Positions 1 through 9,192 of a stretch of 64,000 nt of DNA are shown here, piece by piece (position 1 is the stretch's first letter; each line of letters opens with the position of its first letter). Source of the stretch: Mesorhizobium tamadayense (lineage in GTDB: Bacteria; Pseudomonadota; Alphaproteobacteria; Rhizobiales; Rhizobiaceae); contig NZ_RQXT01000035.1 of assembly GCF_003863365.1 (NCBI RefSeq), positions 1 through 64,000 on the forward strand, read 5' to 3'. The position numbers and the translations under genes were made by a program. Below the pieces are notes generated by a model that had not been told where the DNA came from, did no database searches, and saw nothing but the letters and a program-made list of their open reading frames with translations.

Positions 1-89
1 AGCATGAAGTGATCGCTGGCGGGCACCTCATGCTTGTTTTAGACTTGGCCGGCAGCCGGGTTGGGCCGCTGGCATATGGGGCCGATAAA

Positions 90-1127
90 ATGATCTTCCG
101 TCAGCTCTTCGATTCCGTTTCGGGCACCTATTCCTATCTGCTCGCCAGCCGCCGCGGCGGCGAGGCGCTGATCATCGATCCGGTGCTGGAGAAGGTCGAG
201 CGCTATCTGCAGCTGGTCAACGAACTCGACCTCAGGCTGGTCAAGGCGGTGGATACGCATCTCCATGCCGACCACATCACCGGTCTCGGCGCGCTGCGCG
301 ACAGGACGCATTGCGTGACCGTGATGGGCGAGCAGACCAAGGCCGACGTCGTGTCGATGCGGCTTGCCGACGGCGACAAACTTGCCATCGAGGGGCTGGC
401 GCTCGATGTCATCTATACGCCCGGCCATACGGACGATTCCTACAGCTTCATTCTGCCGGACCGGGTGTTCACCGGTGACACGCTGCTCATTCGCGGCACC
501 GGCCGCACCGATTTTCAGAACGGCGATCCGCGCCAGCAATATGAATCGATCTTCGGCCGCCTGCTCAAGCTCCCCGACGAGACGATGATCTTCCCGGCGC
601 ACGACTACAAGGGCGAGACCGTGTCGACGATCGGCGAGGAAAAGGCCTTCAATCCGCGCCTGCAGGTGAGGTCGGTCGACGAGTACGTGAACATCATGAA
701 CAATCTGAAGCTGTCCAATCCGAAGATGATGGATGTGGCGGTGCCAGCCAACATGAGAGTGGGGCTGCACCAGGACGATATCGCCAGCCGGGGCTGGTCG
801 GTGACCGCCGAAGAGGCGCTGGCGCTGGTCGGCCGGCCCGACGTCGCGCTGATCGACCTGCGCGAGCAGTCCGAGCGGGAACGCCACGGCGTCATCCCCG
901 GCGCGATCCATCTGCCCTATGCGCGGCTGCAGGAGAATATCGCCGCCGGCGGCATGCTGCATGAACTGGCGAAGTCGACCAGCAGACAGATACTGTTTTA
1001 CTGCGCCTTCGGCGAACGCTCGGCGATGGCCGTGCAGGCGGCGCAGGATGTCGGGATCTCGAGCGCCCGCCACATCCAGGGCGGCATCGATGCGTGGCGG
1101 AGGGCCAGCGGCCCGCTCATCCACTAA
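90..1127 (+). CDS. ETHE1-like persulfide dioxygenase fused to a rhodanese domain
   Basis: Predicted 345-residue fusion of an MBL-fold hydrolase and a rhodanese. The N-terminal half has the metal motif THLHADH (H57, H59, D61, H62), then YTPGHTDDS, FTGDT and FPAHDYKG, as in ETHE1-type non-haem iron persulfide dioxygenases. The C-terminal ~95 residues are a rhodanese domain with the active-site loop CAFGERS (Cys about 305). Proteins of this kind oxidise glutathione persulfide and move sulfane sulfur, so a sulfide-detoxifying role in the cytoplasm is likely. The frame is open upstream to position 9, but the family N-terminus (MIFRQLFD) fits the ATG at 90. No BigR-type repressor is visible in the part of the upstream region that lies in the window. 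Family is certain; exact substrate is inferred. Confidence 0.88.
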   Translation: MIFRQLFDSVSGTYSYLLASRRGGEALIIDPVLEKVERYLQLVNELDLRLVKAVDTHLHADHITGLGALRDRTHCVTVMGEQTKADVVSMRLADGDKLAIEGLALDVIYTPGHTDDSYSFILPDRVFTGDTLLIRGTGRTDFQNGDPRQQYESIFGRLLKLPDETMIFPAHDYKGETVSTIGEEKAFNPRLQVRSVDEYVNIMNNLKLSNPKMMDVAVPANMRVGLHQDDIASRGWSVTAEEALALVGRPDVALIDLREQSERERHGVIPGAIHLPYARLQENIAAGGMLHELAKSTSRQILFYCAFGERSAMAVQAAQDVGISSARHIQGGIDAWRRASGPLIH

Positions 1128-1130
1128 GGC

Positions 1131-1316
1131 GCGTTGATATTCAGATGATGCCGGCCTGCAAATGCCGGTTTCCTGCGCTTCCGGTGCTCACGTACTTTAA
1201 GTACGCTCCGCTCCGGTTCTCGGAAACCGTCATTTTCGGCGCGGCCTGACCTGAATCTCGACACGCCTTGGGGTGTGCCAATATTCAGGTGATGCCGGCC
1301 TGCAAGATGGCCGGAG
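1131..1316. repeat. interspersed palindromic repeat, two partial copies
   Basis: Between the MBL/rhodanese gene and the convergent regulator gene lie two copies of a core reading TTGATATTCAGATGATGCC or close to it (about 1135-1153 and 1278-1295). Around them is dyad-rich sequence (CGGTTTCC against GGAAACCG) containing the palindrome ACGTACTTTAAGTACG. A third copy of the core sits at 24664-24690. The compact, palindromic, strictly intergenic form fits a rhizobial RIME/REP-like element. A role in 3' end formation between convergent genes is possible but not shown. Confidence 0.65.
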
Positions 1317-1318
1317 GC

Positions 1319-3385
1319 TCAGTGCAGCCCGATGAGCTTCGCGCCCCGCCGGAACAAAGCTTCGCCATCCCGGTCGAAGCGGAAGGTGGCGATGAAATCG
1401 TCTGCCCGGTAGTCAGGCAATGTGGTGCGGATCGCGGCTGCAAAATTGCGGGCCTCGTCCCGCCGGCCGGCCAAGGCCAGGCAATGCGCGGCGATCGCCA
1501 GGATGATGACATGGGCATTGGGCCTGGCCGCCGCTTTCAGAGCCCATTCGGCGGCTTCGTTGTATTCGCCCAGCCGCGCATGGGCCATGGCGCGCGCGCC
1601 CATCATGCCGAACAGCAGCGGATCGAAGGGGCTGAGATGGCGCGAGTGATCGGACGAGCCGATCGCCGATTGCGGATCGCCCGACTGCGAGTGGACAAAG
1701 GACAGGGCATAATGGCCGAGCGCGAAGTTCGGGCTGAGGTCGACGGCCTTTGCCAGCTCGAGCAGCGAGCCGTCCTGCTCGTCGCGCAGCCACAATGCGC
1801 GGCCCATCGCCCAGTGAGCGGCCGGATTGCGGTCATCGACCAGAAGACTGTGACCGGCGCTTTCGAAAGCCAGTGCCGCCTCCCGGTCGCGATCGCCCCA
1901 GCGCTGGAAGGCGCTCTGCCAATGGGTGAAGGAAAGCCCGGCATAGGCACGGGCGAAGGTCGGGTCGAGCTTCAGGGAGTCGTTGAAGAACTGCTGCGCC
2001 AGTTCGTTTTCCTGGCGGGTGAAGCGGTACATGTGCCAGAGGCCGCGATGATAGGCCTCCCACGCATTCAGCGAATTCGGCGCCTTCAGCATTGCCCGGT
2101 TTCGTTCGACGGTCGCGATCTCGGCCGCGATCGAGGAGACGATGCTGTTGCCGATATCGTCGATGACGACGAAGATTTCGTCCGGCCTGTGCTCGAAGGT
2201 CTCGGCCCAGACGATCCTCGCGGTGCGGACCTCGACGAGCTCGACCGAGACGATGACCCTGCCCGAAAGGCTGCGGACCGAGCCAGTCGCCACATAGTCG
2301 ACATTGAGCCTGCGCCCGGCATCCTCCGGCGCGATGTCCTTCTCGGCCAGAGCGAAGACCGATCCGCGGGCAATGACGAAGAAATCGCGAAGCTTGGCAA
2401 GACGCGTGATGATGTCGTGGGTCAAGCCATCGGCAAGCCCGCCGCGGAAATTGACGGTGCTTTCCGCAAACGGCATCACCGCCAGCGAGGCCCGGCGCAA
2501 TGCGGCGGGTTCGGCTTCGACGGCAACGATCGGCGGTTGCGGGGCCAGAAAAGCTGGCCCGGATCGGGCGCACGGCGTCGCGCGGGAATGGCGGGCTTTT
2601 ATCTCCTGCCATGCTTCCCGCAAGGGAGCGACATCCAGCTCCTCGGAGCGAAAGAGCTCCGCCGCGGTCGCAAGATGCTCCTCACCGGCGCCGATCTGTC
2701 CCCGCCGCGCGAGGTTTTCCAGCAGCGCCACATGCGCGCGCCCGTCGAACGGCGCGAGTTCCAGCCATCTGTCCAGATAGGCGCCTGCTTCATCGGCTCC
2801 CTGCGGGAGAAGGCCAATGATGTGTTCCAGAACGGCGACGTGGCAGGAGCTGAAACGGCGGCGTTGCGCGGTCAGCCAACTGGTGAAATGCGGGCTCCGA
2901 TCGAGCTCCAGCCCGTCAAGAAAATCGCCGGCGAAGAGTTGCGCAAGCGCCCGCAGACGTTCGAGGCTGAGCGTTTCGATCCCTTCGGCGACCGCCGCAG
3001 CCGCTTCGACGGCGTCGACGCTCTTATCGGCAAGACGAAGCGCCACGGTGTCGCCTTCGGTCTCGATCCTGTTGAGGCCCGGTTCGTTGAGGGCGCCGCG
3101 AAGCTTGCTCAGGCACCAGCGAAGCTCGCCGCGCGGATCATTGGGCACATCCCACAGAAGCTCGCAGAGCCGGCTGCGGCTGACGGGATGTGGCGCGAGC
3201 ACCAGATAGGCAAGCAGCGCGCGCAGCTTGCGTGAGGAAGGCAATTTAACCGGCTCGCCGTCACGGGCAATCGTCAGTTGCCCAAGCAGTCGCACGGACA
3301 GGCCGGCGGCGGCGTCGCTCAGGCTCGATCGGGTGGATTCCACGTATGTTTCCACGCTTTCTCCAACGCTGACCAGTTGGTCCAT
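1319..3385 (-). CDS. SARP-like transcriptional regulator with C-terminal TPR region
   Basis: A 688-residue regulator. Residues ~28-120 look like an OmpR/SARP winged helix (VRLLGQLTIARDGEPV at its start, and RALLAYLVLAP). Residues ~120-260 look like the bacterial transcriptional activator (BTAD) helical domain. From about 300 there is a segment beginning LAVMPF and containing GLADGLTHDIITRLAKL, known from adenylate-cyclase-associated and CadC-like TPR proteins. The last ~230 residues are TPR-like helices. No cyclase catalytic domain is visible. The gene is divergent from cysK with 171 bp between starts, so control of cysK and the decarboxylase is plausible. The signal it senses cannot be read from the sequence. 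Confidence 0.8.
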   Translation of the reverse strand: MDQLVSVGESVETYVESTRSSLSDAAAGLSVRLLGQLTIARDGEPVKLPSSRKLRALLAYLVLAPHPVSRSRLCELLWDVPNDPRGELRWCLSKLRGALNEPGLNRIETEGDTVALRLADKSVDAVEAAAAVAEGIETLSLERLRALAQLFAGDFLDGLELDRSPHFTSWLTAQRRRFSSCHVAVLEHIIGLLPQGADEAGAYLDRWLELAPFDGRAHVALLENLARRGQIGAGEEHLATAAELFRSEELDVAPLREAWQEIKARHSRATPCARSGPAFLAPQPPIVAVEAEPAALRRASLAVMPFAESTVNFRGGLADGLTHDIITRLAKLRDFFVIARGSVFALAEKDIAPEDAGRRLNVDYVATGSVRSLSGRVIVSVELVEVRTARIVWAETFEHRPDEIFVVIDDIGNSIVSSIAAEIATVERNRAMLKAPNSLNAWEAYHRGLWHMYRFTRQENELAQQFFNDSLKLDPTFARAYAGLSFTHWQSAFQRWGDRDREAALAFESAGHSLLVDDRNPAAHWAMGRALWLRDEQDGSLLELAKAVDLSPNFALGHYALSFVHSQSGDPQSAIGSSDHSRHLSPFDPLLFGMMGARAMAHARLGEYNEAAEWALKAAARPNAHVIILAIAAHCLALAGRRDEARNFAAAIRTTLPDYRADDFIATFRFDRDGEALFRRGAKLIGLH

Positions 3386-3556
3386 GTTCTATCACCAAAG
3401 ACGACAGGAAGCATCCGGCAGCCCAATTCCATGCCGGAATGCCGCCGTTGCCGCATTAGCGGCAGGTCAAGCAACCTAGCGGGGCAAAGTGTCGAAACCG
3501 CGCCGCCGAAGTCGCCGGTCTGTAACCGGCACGTGAGATAGCGAGGAGAAAAGCTC

Positions 3557-4642
3557 ATGTTGCAGCAGTTGAAAATCAGGACCACCGCCGGTCGCGGCCG
3601 GCTGTTCGACAGCATTCTCGACACGGTCGGCGACACGCCGGTCATCCGTATCAACAATCTCGGCCCGGCCCATGCGACGATCTATGTGAAGGCCGAGTTC
3701 TTCAATCCGGCAGCCTCGGTGAAGGACCGCCTGGCGCTCAACATCATCGAGGAAGGCGAGCGCAGCGGCAAGCTGAAGCCGGGCCAGACCGTCGTTGAGG
3801 CAACCAGCGGCAACACGGGCATCGGCCTTGCCATGGTCTGCGCGCAGAAGGGCTATCCGCTGGTAGTGACGATGGCCGACAGCTTTTCCATCGAGCGCCG
3901 CAAGCTGATGCGCATGCTGGGCGCCAAGGTGGTGCTGACGCCGCGCGCCCAGAAGGGTTTCGGGATGTACAAAAAAGCCGTCGAGCTCGCCGAAGCCAAT
4001 GGCTGGTTCCTGGCCCGCCAGTTCGAGACGGAAGCCAATGCCGCCATCCACGAGGCGACGACGGCGCGCGAGATCATCAACGATTTCGCGGGCTCAAGGC
4101 TCGACGTGCTGGTCACCGGCTATGGCACCGGCGGCACCGTCACCGGCGTCGGCCGGGTGCTGCGCCGCGAACGGCCGGATGTCCGCATCGTCCTTGCCGA
4201 GCCTGCGAACGCGCAGCTTATCGGCAGCGGCAAGACACAGGAACGCGGCGCCGGTGGCGCGCCGGCCTCGAGCCATCCGGCCTTCGAGCCGCACCCGATC
4301 CAGGGCTGGACGCCGGATTTCATCCCCGAGGTGCTGCAGGAGGCGATCGACAAGCGCTACTATGACCAAGTGATGCCGATCCCCGGTCCGGAAGGCATCA
4401 AGTGGGCGAAGGCGCTGGCGCGGCAGGAAGGGATCTTCACCGGCATCTCCGGCGGCGCCACCTTCGCCGTGGCGCGCCAGATCGCCGGAACCGCTCCAGC
4501 CGGCTCGGTAGTCCTGTGCATCCTGCCCGACACCGGCGAGCGCTACATGTCGACGCCGCTCTTCGACGGCATCGAGGCCGAGATGGATGCAGAGGAGACG
4601 GCGCTGTCGCGCTCGACACCGAGCTGCCAGTTCGACGCCTGA
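3557..4642 (+). CDS. cysK: cysteine synthase A (O-acetylserine sulfhydrylase)
   Basis: A PLP-dependent fold-type II enzyme of 361 residues making L-cysteine from O-acetylserine and sulfide. Visible motifs are NPAASVKDRL with the PLP lysine, EATSGNTGIGLA (substrate and phosphate loop), GTGGTVTGVGR, and the C-terminal GISGGATFAVARQIA and LPDTGERY. It is longer than the usual 310-330 residues because of an insertion around 225-245 (ERGAGGAPASSHPAFEPHP) and a short polar tail. The start is supported by GAGGAGA upstream. It is divergent from the SARP-like regulator and 109 bp upstream of a PLP decarboxylase, which may share the transcript. Family is firm; a specialised rather than housekeeping role is possible given this context. 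Confidence 0.92.
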   Translation: MLQQLKIRTTAGRGRLFDSILDTVGDTPVIRINNLGPAHATIYVKAEFFNPAASVKDRLALNIIEEGERSGKLKPGQTVVEATSGNTGIGLAMVCAQKGYPLVVTMADSFSIERRKLMRMLGAKVVLTPRAQKGFGMYKKAVELAEANGWFLARQFETEANAAIHEATTAREIINDFAGSRLDVLVTGYGTGGTVTGVGRVLRRERPDVRIVLAEPANAQLIGSGKTQERGAGGAPASSHPAFEPHPIQGWTPDFIPEVLQEAIDKRYYDQVMPIPGPEGIKWAKALARQEGIFTGISGGATFAVARQIAGTAPAGSVVLCILPDTGERYMSTPLFDGIEAEMDAEETALSRSTPSCQFDA

Positions 4643-4751
4643 AGACAACGCGGCGCTGTTGTCCATCCGGATGGCGGCGCCGCGACTGATTTGGCGTGGG
4701 ACCCGAGAGCGGGCCGCATGCCTGGGCTGGTCGCATGCTTGGGAGAAACCG

Positions 4752-6224
4752 ATGGACACGCTGCAGGAAGCCAAGGTCGCGGACGAAACGCTCGATCCGC
4801 CGGACTGGGCCGATATGCAGGCCCTGTCGCACCGGGTCGTCGATGACGCCATCGGCTATCTCAGGGATGTGCGGGAGCGCCCGGTGTGGCGCGGGATGCC
4901 GGACGAGGTCCGCGCCTTCTTTTCGGCGCCGTTGCCGCGCGAGCCGGCGCCGATTGCCGACGTCTATGGCGACGTCGCCCGCAACGTCATGGCTTATCCA
5001 ATGGGCAACATCCACCCGCGCTTCTGGTCCTGGTACATGGGCTCAAGCAACTTCACCGGCGCGCTCGGCGATTTCCTGGCGGCGATCCAGGGCTCGAACC
5101 TCGGCGGCGGCAATCACGCCGCCGGGCTGATGGACAGCCAGGTGGTCGACTGGTGCAAGGAGATGGTGGGCTTTCCGGCCTCGGCCAGCGGCACGCTGGT
5201 CAGCGGCGGCTCGATGGCCAACATCATCGGGCTGACCGTGGCGCGCAATGCCAAGGCGGGGGTCGATGTGCGCGAAAGAGGCGTCGGCGCCATACCGCGG
5301 CCGTTGCGCTTCTACGCGTCGGACCAGGTCCATTCCTGCCACCGCAAGGCGATGGAAGCGCTCGGCCTCGGCAACAGGGCACTGCAGCGCGTCTCCACCG
5401 ACGCCAATTTGCGCATCGACGTCGATGCGCTCAGGACGGCCATCGCGGAGGACCGCGCTGCGGGTTTCAAGCCGGCTTGCATCATCGGCACCGCCGGCAC
5501 CGTCAACACCGGCGCGATAGACGACCTGCAGGCGCTGGCGGCGTTGGCGGCGGAGGAAGACCTATGGTTTCATGTCGACGGCTGCATCGGCGCGCTGATC
5601 GCGATCGCACCTGAAAACAGATCGCTCGTCGCCGGTATCGAGCAGGCGCATTCCATCGCGCTCGACCCGCACAAATGGCTGCACGCACCGTTCGAGGCGG
5701 GCTGCGCGCTGGTTCGCGATGCGTCCGCCCACCGAAATACCTTCGCCGTCACCCCGGAATATCTGGAATCGACGCCGCGCGGCCTCGCTTCCGGGCAATG
5801 GCTGCACGACTACGGCCTGCAGACCTCGCGCGGGTTTCGCGCGCTCAAGATCTGGATGGCGCTGAGAGAGCACGGGGTCGAAAAATTCGGCCGGCTCATC
5901 GACCAGAACATCGCCCAGGCCGGTTATCTGACTGAGTTGATCCGGGCCGATCCGGTGCTGGAGCTGACGGCGCCGACCACTATCAACATCGTCTGCTTCC
6001 GCCATCGCCTGGAAGGCGCATCCGAAGAACGGCTCAAGGCATTCAACACCGAGATCATGCTGAGACTTCAGGAAGAAGGCAGCGCGGCTTTATCGGACAC
6101 GACCGTGCGCGGCCGGCACTGCCTGAGGGTCGCGATCACCAATCACCGCACGCGGCGCGACGATCTCGATCTCCTGGTGCGCGAAACGCTTCGCATCGGA
6201 AAAGAAATCGAGGCTGCGGTCTGA
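4752..6224 (+). CDS. pyridoxal-dependent group II amino-acid decarboxylase
   Basis: A 490-residue PLP enzyme of the aromatic-L-amino-acid / glutamate decarboxylase (group II) family. The lysine motif is DPHKWLHAPFEAG, preceded by WFHVDGCIGAL with the cofactor-binding aspartate. GNIHPRFWSWYMGS near the N-terminus and SGGSMANI are also typical. The frame is open further upstream, but the ATG at 4752 has GGGAGA just before it and gives the family's normal N-terminus. It lies 109 bp after cysK on the same strand. Substrate is not determinable: tryptophan, tyrosine, DOPA, or a sulfur amino acid such as cysteine sulfinate are all candidates, the last suggested only by cysK. Confidence 0.88.
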   Translation: MDTLQEAKVADETLDPPDWADMQALSHRVVDDAIGYLRDVRERPVWRGMPDEVRAFFSAPLPREPAPIADVYGDVARNVMAYPMGNIHPRFWSWYMGSSNFTGALGDFLAAIQGSNLGGGNHAAGLMDSQVVDWCKEMVGFPASASGTLVSGGSMANIIGLTVARNAKAGVDVRERGVGAIPRPLRFYASDQVHSCHRKAMEALGLGNRALQRVSTDANLRIDVDALRTAIAEDRAAGFKPACIIGTAGTVNTGAIDDLQALAALAAEEDLWFHVDGCIGALIAIAPENRSLVAGIEQAHSIALDPHKWLHAPFEAGCALVRDASAHRNTFAVTPEYLESTPRGLASGQWLHDYGLQTSRGFRALKIWMALREHGVEKFGRLIDQNIAQAGYLTELIRADPVLELTAPTTINIVCFRHRLEGASEERLKAFNTEIMLRLQEEGSAALSDTTVRGRHCLRVAITNHRTRRDDLDLLVRETLRIGKEIEAAV

Positions 6225-6240
6225 AGTGCGCTGTGAAGAC

Positions 6241-6615
6241 TCAACTGGCGGCCAGCGGCGCGCCGGGCAGATAAAGCGCGATCGGCCGGATCTCGTAGAC
6301 AGCGGTGGGATTGACGCGCTTGAGATCGCGCGCCACCGCGATCGCCTCGTCCTGGCTCTCGCAATCGAGGACATAGAGGCCAAGCAACTGCTCCTTGGTC
6401 TCGGCAAAGGGACCGTCGATCACCATGCCGTCGCCCGGACCGCGCAGCGTGACCGCTTTCGCGGTCTCGCCCAGCCTGGCCGCCGGCCCCAGCTTACCGG
6501 CGCGGATCAGCCTGTCGTTGATCTCGAGCAGGTCTTTCATAAGGGCTGCATCCTCCTCGGGCGTCCAAGACTGGACGGTCTCTTCGACGTGATAGGCAAG
6601 GATTGCGTAAAACAT
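6241..6615 (-). CDS. YCII-related (DGPF-domain) protein
   Basis: A 124-residue single-domain protein of the YCII/DGPF family. The diagnostic motif DGPFAETKE is at residues 67-75, after MFYAILAYHVEE, the usual N-terminus. C-terminal ARDLKRVNP and a hydrophobic IRPIAL strand complete the dimeric alpha+beta barrel. In other genomes such genes often sit beside ECF sigma factors; none is present here. It is convergent with the PLP decarboxylase, with 16 bp between stop codons. The biochemical function is unknown. Confidence 0.85.
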   Translation of the reverse strand: MFYAILAYHVEETVQSWTPEEDAALMKDLLEINDRLIRAGKLGPAARLGETAKAVTLRGPGDGMVIDGPFAETKEQLLGLYVLDCESQDEAIAVARDLKRVNPTAVYEIRPIALYLPGAPLAAS

Positions 6616-6630
6616 GGTTCGGTTTCCTCG

Positions 6631-6699
6631 TGCATGACCCCGAAAATCGGAATCGTTTTTTTGCGTCGCTGACCTTCGGTTCGGAAAGGATCATGCACC
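6631..6699. repeat. interspersed palindrome, GATCATGC family
   Basis: The element is bounded by TGCATGACCC on the left and GGATCATGCA on the right and has GCTGACCTTCGGTTCGG inside. The same layout and the same internal string recur at 58790-58857. Related shorter forms are near 49601, 56275 and 60355. It lies just upstream of the YCII gene and does not enter a coding region. Confidence 0.65.
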
Positions 6700-6832
6700 A
6701 AATTGAAGTGCTACAGCGTCCTCTTCGCGTCCAAGAGGACGCGCGGCGCTGTAGAGCCGGAGCGGGCCGCACTATCACAAGGATGGAGCGGCTGATCCAG
6801 TCCCGGCGGCAGCCGGGAAAGCGGCTGCTGAC

Positions 6833-8242
6833 TCAAGCTGCCAGCGGCAGGCGCAGCTCCGTCAGCAGGCCGCCGCCGGGATGGTTCGAAAGGCTGATCT
6901 CGCCGCCGGCGCCGCGGGCGATGTTGCGGGCAATGGTGAGGCCGAGGCCAAGGCCGCCGGTCTCGCGGTTGCGCGACTGTTCGAGGCGCACGAAGGAACC
7001 GAAGACCTGATCCAGCTTTGCCTGCGGAATGCCCGGCCCCTCGTCGCGGATGGTGAGCGTGATCGTGTCGCCCGACCGCAGCACGCCGATATGCGCCCTC
7101 TTGCCGTAGGTGACGGCGTTCTGGACGAGATTGGTGATGCAGCGGCGCAGCGCCACCGGCCGCGCGATGCAGATCAGGCCGCGCGTGGGTGTAGCGTCCT
7201 CGTCGAATGAAGCGTCCTCGAACATGTCGACGACAGACTCCGCCAGCGACCAGAAGTCAATCCGCTCGGCCTTTTCCTCCGTGACCTCGAATTTGGCGAA
7301 GTCGATCACCGAGCTGGCGATGCTTTCGATGTCGGCGAGGTCGTGGGCGAGGGCGGCGCGCGCCGGCGATCTGCGCAGCAGCTCGAGCCGCAGGCGCATT
7401 CGGGTCAGCGGCGTGCGCAGATCATGCGCCAGCGCCGCCGCCAGGTGCTCGCGATCCTCGACATAGTCGCGCAGCCGCATCTGCATGGCGTTGACCGCCT
7501 TTGCCGCGGCGCGGATCTCGCGGCTGCCGGTCTCGGCGATCGGCGGGCTTTTCAGGTCGTTGCCGATGCGGTTCACCGCCGTCTCCATCATCCGGTAAGG
7601 CGCGGTCAGCCGGCGCAGCGACCAGATCGACATCACCACGACCAGCCCAGCGATCAGCGAATAGAGCGGCAGGCTGTCGACGCTGAGGATCGGCCCGGCA
7701 GGCGTGATCGGCTCTGTAAAGTTCAGCCATTGGCCGTCGGAAAAGCGCAGCGACGCCGTCAGCTTGTCGCTCTGGGCGAAATCAGCCGCCAGCACCAGAA
7801 GATCACGCTCGACCTGGCCGACATCCCTGTTCATCACCTGGCCGTCCGGGGCATCGGCTTCCTGCGTCGCCGGGTCGCGGCGCACGCGCGCGTCGGTGAC
7901 GCCGAACTTGGACAGGCGGCCGACCAGGATGTCCTCCAACTCGGCAAGCTGGTCGTCGCCGGCGATCGAGGAGATGACGGCAGGGGTGTCCGAAACGGTC
8001 AGTGCATAGGTGGAGTTGAACAGGCCCGACGCGGTAACTTTGCGCTCCTCCGGCGTGGCCTCATGCATCAGTTGCACCAGCGAATAGGCGCGGTCGTTCA
8101 GCCGGTAGAGGTCGACCACGCCGTTGGCCGCGGCGCGGTCGCGCGAGACGATGTAGAGCGTCGCGACCTGGCTGATCATCAGGCCGGCAATGACGATGAG
8201 CAACACCCAGACAGGCAGGGTTTGCGGCAGGAAGCGTCTCAT
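6833..8242 (-). CDS. sensor histidine kinase, EnvZ-like
   Basis: A 469-residue membrane histidine kinase. One transmembrane segment is at ~11-33 (VWVLLIVIAGLMISQVATLY), a ~130-residue periplasmic domain follows, and a second segment is near 163-182. Then come HAMP, the H-box AHDLRTPLTRMRLRLELL, the N-box NLVQNAVTYG, DEGPGIP and a GLGLGLTIAR G2 box. Its ATG overlaps the response-regulator stop as ATGA (8239-8242), so translation is coupled. A much longer open frame reaching 9073 exists, but its first part is the regulator gene read out of frame. The stimulus is unknown. Confidence 0.92.
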   Translation of the reverse strand: MRRFLPQTLPVWVLLIVIAGLMISQVATLYIVSRDRAAANGVVDLYRLNDRAYSLVQLMHEATPEERKVTASGLFNSTYALTVSDTPAVISSIAGDDQLAELEDILVGRLSKFGVTDARVRRDPATQEADAPDGQVMNRDVGQVERDLLVLAADFAQSDKLTASLRFSDGQWLNFTEPITPAGPILSVDSLPLYSLIAGLVVVMSIWSLRRLTAPYRMMETAVNRIGNDLKSPPIAETGSREIRAAAKAVNAMQMRLRDYVEDREHLAAALAHDLRTPLTRMRLRLELLRRSPARAALAHDLADIESIASSVIDFAKFEVTEEKAERIDFWSLAESVVDMFEDASFDEDATPTRGLICIARPVALRRCITNLVQNAVTYGKRAHIGVLRSGDTITLTIRDEGPGIPQAKLDQVFGSFVRLEQSRNRETGGLGLGLTIARNIARGAGGEISLSNHPGGGLLTELRLPLAA

Positions 8243-8982
8243 TCGGAGGTCGTTTCGGGCAGAAACTGATAGCCGCCGCTGCGCACGGTCAAGATCAGCT
8301 TCGGCGTCTTCGGGTCGTCCTCCATCTTGCGGCGCAGGCGGCTCACCAGGATGTCGACGCTGCGGTCGAAGCTGTAGCCGGAGTCGCCGCCCGAAAGCTC
8401 GATGAGCTGCTCGCGGGTCAGAACGCGCTGCGCGCTCTTGACGAAGGTCTGCAGCAGGTTGAACTCCGCCATCGTCAGCTCCACCCGCACGTCGTCGGGC
8501 GCCGTCAGCCGGCGGCGCGAGCAATCCATGGTCCAGCCGGCAAAGCGGTAGATCTGCTTGCTGGTGGGCCGGCGCGGCTCGGCCGTGCCGTTGCGCCTCA
8601 GCACCGCGCGGATGCGTGCCAGCAATTCGCGCGGATCGAAGGGTTTCGGCACATAGTCGTCCGCGCCCATCTCGAGCCCGACGACGCGATCCGTCGTCTC
8701 CGTCACCGCGGTCAGCATGATGATCGGCGTCGCATAGTTCGCGCGAATTTCGCGGCAGAGCTCCAGCCCGCTTTTTCCCGGCAACATCACGTCGAGGACG
8801 ATCAGGTCGACCTGCGCGCGGCGCAGGATCGCCTCCATCTCGGTTCCGTCGGCGGCCACGGTCGTACGCAATCCCCGCTTCTGGAAGAACTCCTGAAGCA
8901 GGTCCCGTATGCCCTTGTCGTCGTCGACGATCAGTATGTGCGCGTCGGATTTCACGAGAGCCCCGCGATTTGCTGTAGCCAA
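8239..8982 (-). CDS. OmpR-family response regulator
   Basis: A 247-residue two-component regulator. The receiver domain is at ~14-125 with ILIVDDDKGIRDLL, the phosphoacceptor aspartate in LIVLDVMLPGKSG, and KPFDPRELLARI. The winged-helix effector is at ~145-240, with MAEFNLLQTF, SFDRSVDILVSRLRRK and TVRSGGYQF. It is the first gene of a regulator-kinase operon joined by an ATGA overlap. Targets are unknown. The gene to the right (9193) is divergent and encodes a small secreted protein that could be a target. Confidence 0.93.
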   Translation of the reverse strand: MATANRGALVKSDAHILIVDDDKGIRDLLQEFFQKRGLRTTVAADGTEMEAILRRAQVDLIVLDVMLPGKSGLELCREIRANYATPIIMLTAVTETTDRVVGLEMGADDYVPKPFDPRELLARIRAVLRRNGTAEPRRPTSKQIYRFAGWTMDCSRRRLTAPDDVRVELTMAEFNLLQTFVKSAQRVLTREQLIELSGGDSGYSFDRSVDILVSRLRRKMEDDPKTPKLILTVRSGGYQFLPETTSE

Positions 8983-9192
8983 GCCGTCCTTCGGTGATCA
9001 CCCACACGATAGAATTCGGGCCACATCTTGGCCAGTGGCGACGAAATAGGAAGGGTTGGCTCCCCGGAAACAATTCAGAAACAAAATTCTACATTCGGGA
9101 AAAACTCGTGAAAAATTTCAGGGGCATAACTGGTGCCGTGGCGGTCAGGTCATCGGCTGCGACGCAAGTTTCCGGAGTAACGGGCAAGACCG

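Noticed and set aside
1268..3235. A 655-residue plus-strand open frame
   Set aside because: It is antisense to the SARP-like regulator, which has coherent domains; GC-rich codon bias commonly opens such shadow frames.
6833..9073. A 746-residue open frame covering a kinase plus an upstream segment
   Set aside because: The part from 8243 to 9073 is the response-regulator gene read in another frame; the real kinase starts at 8242 within an ATGA overlap.
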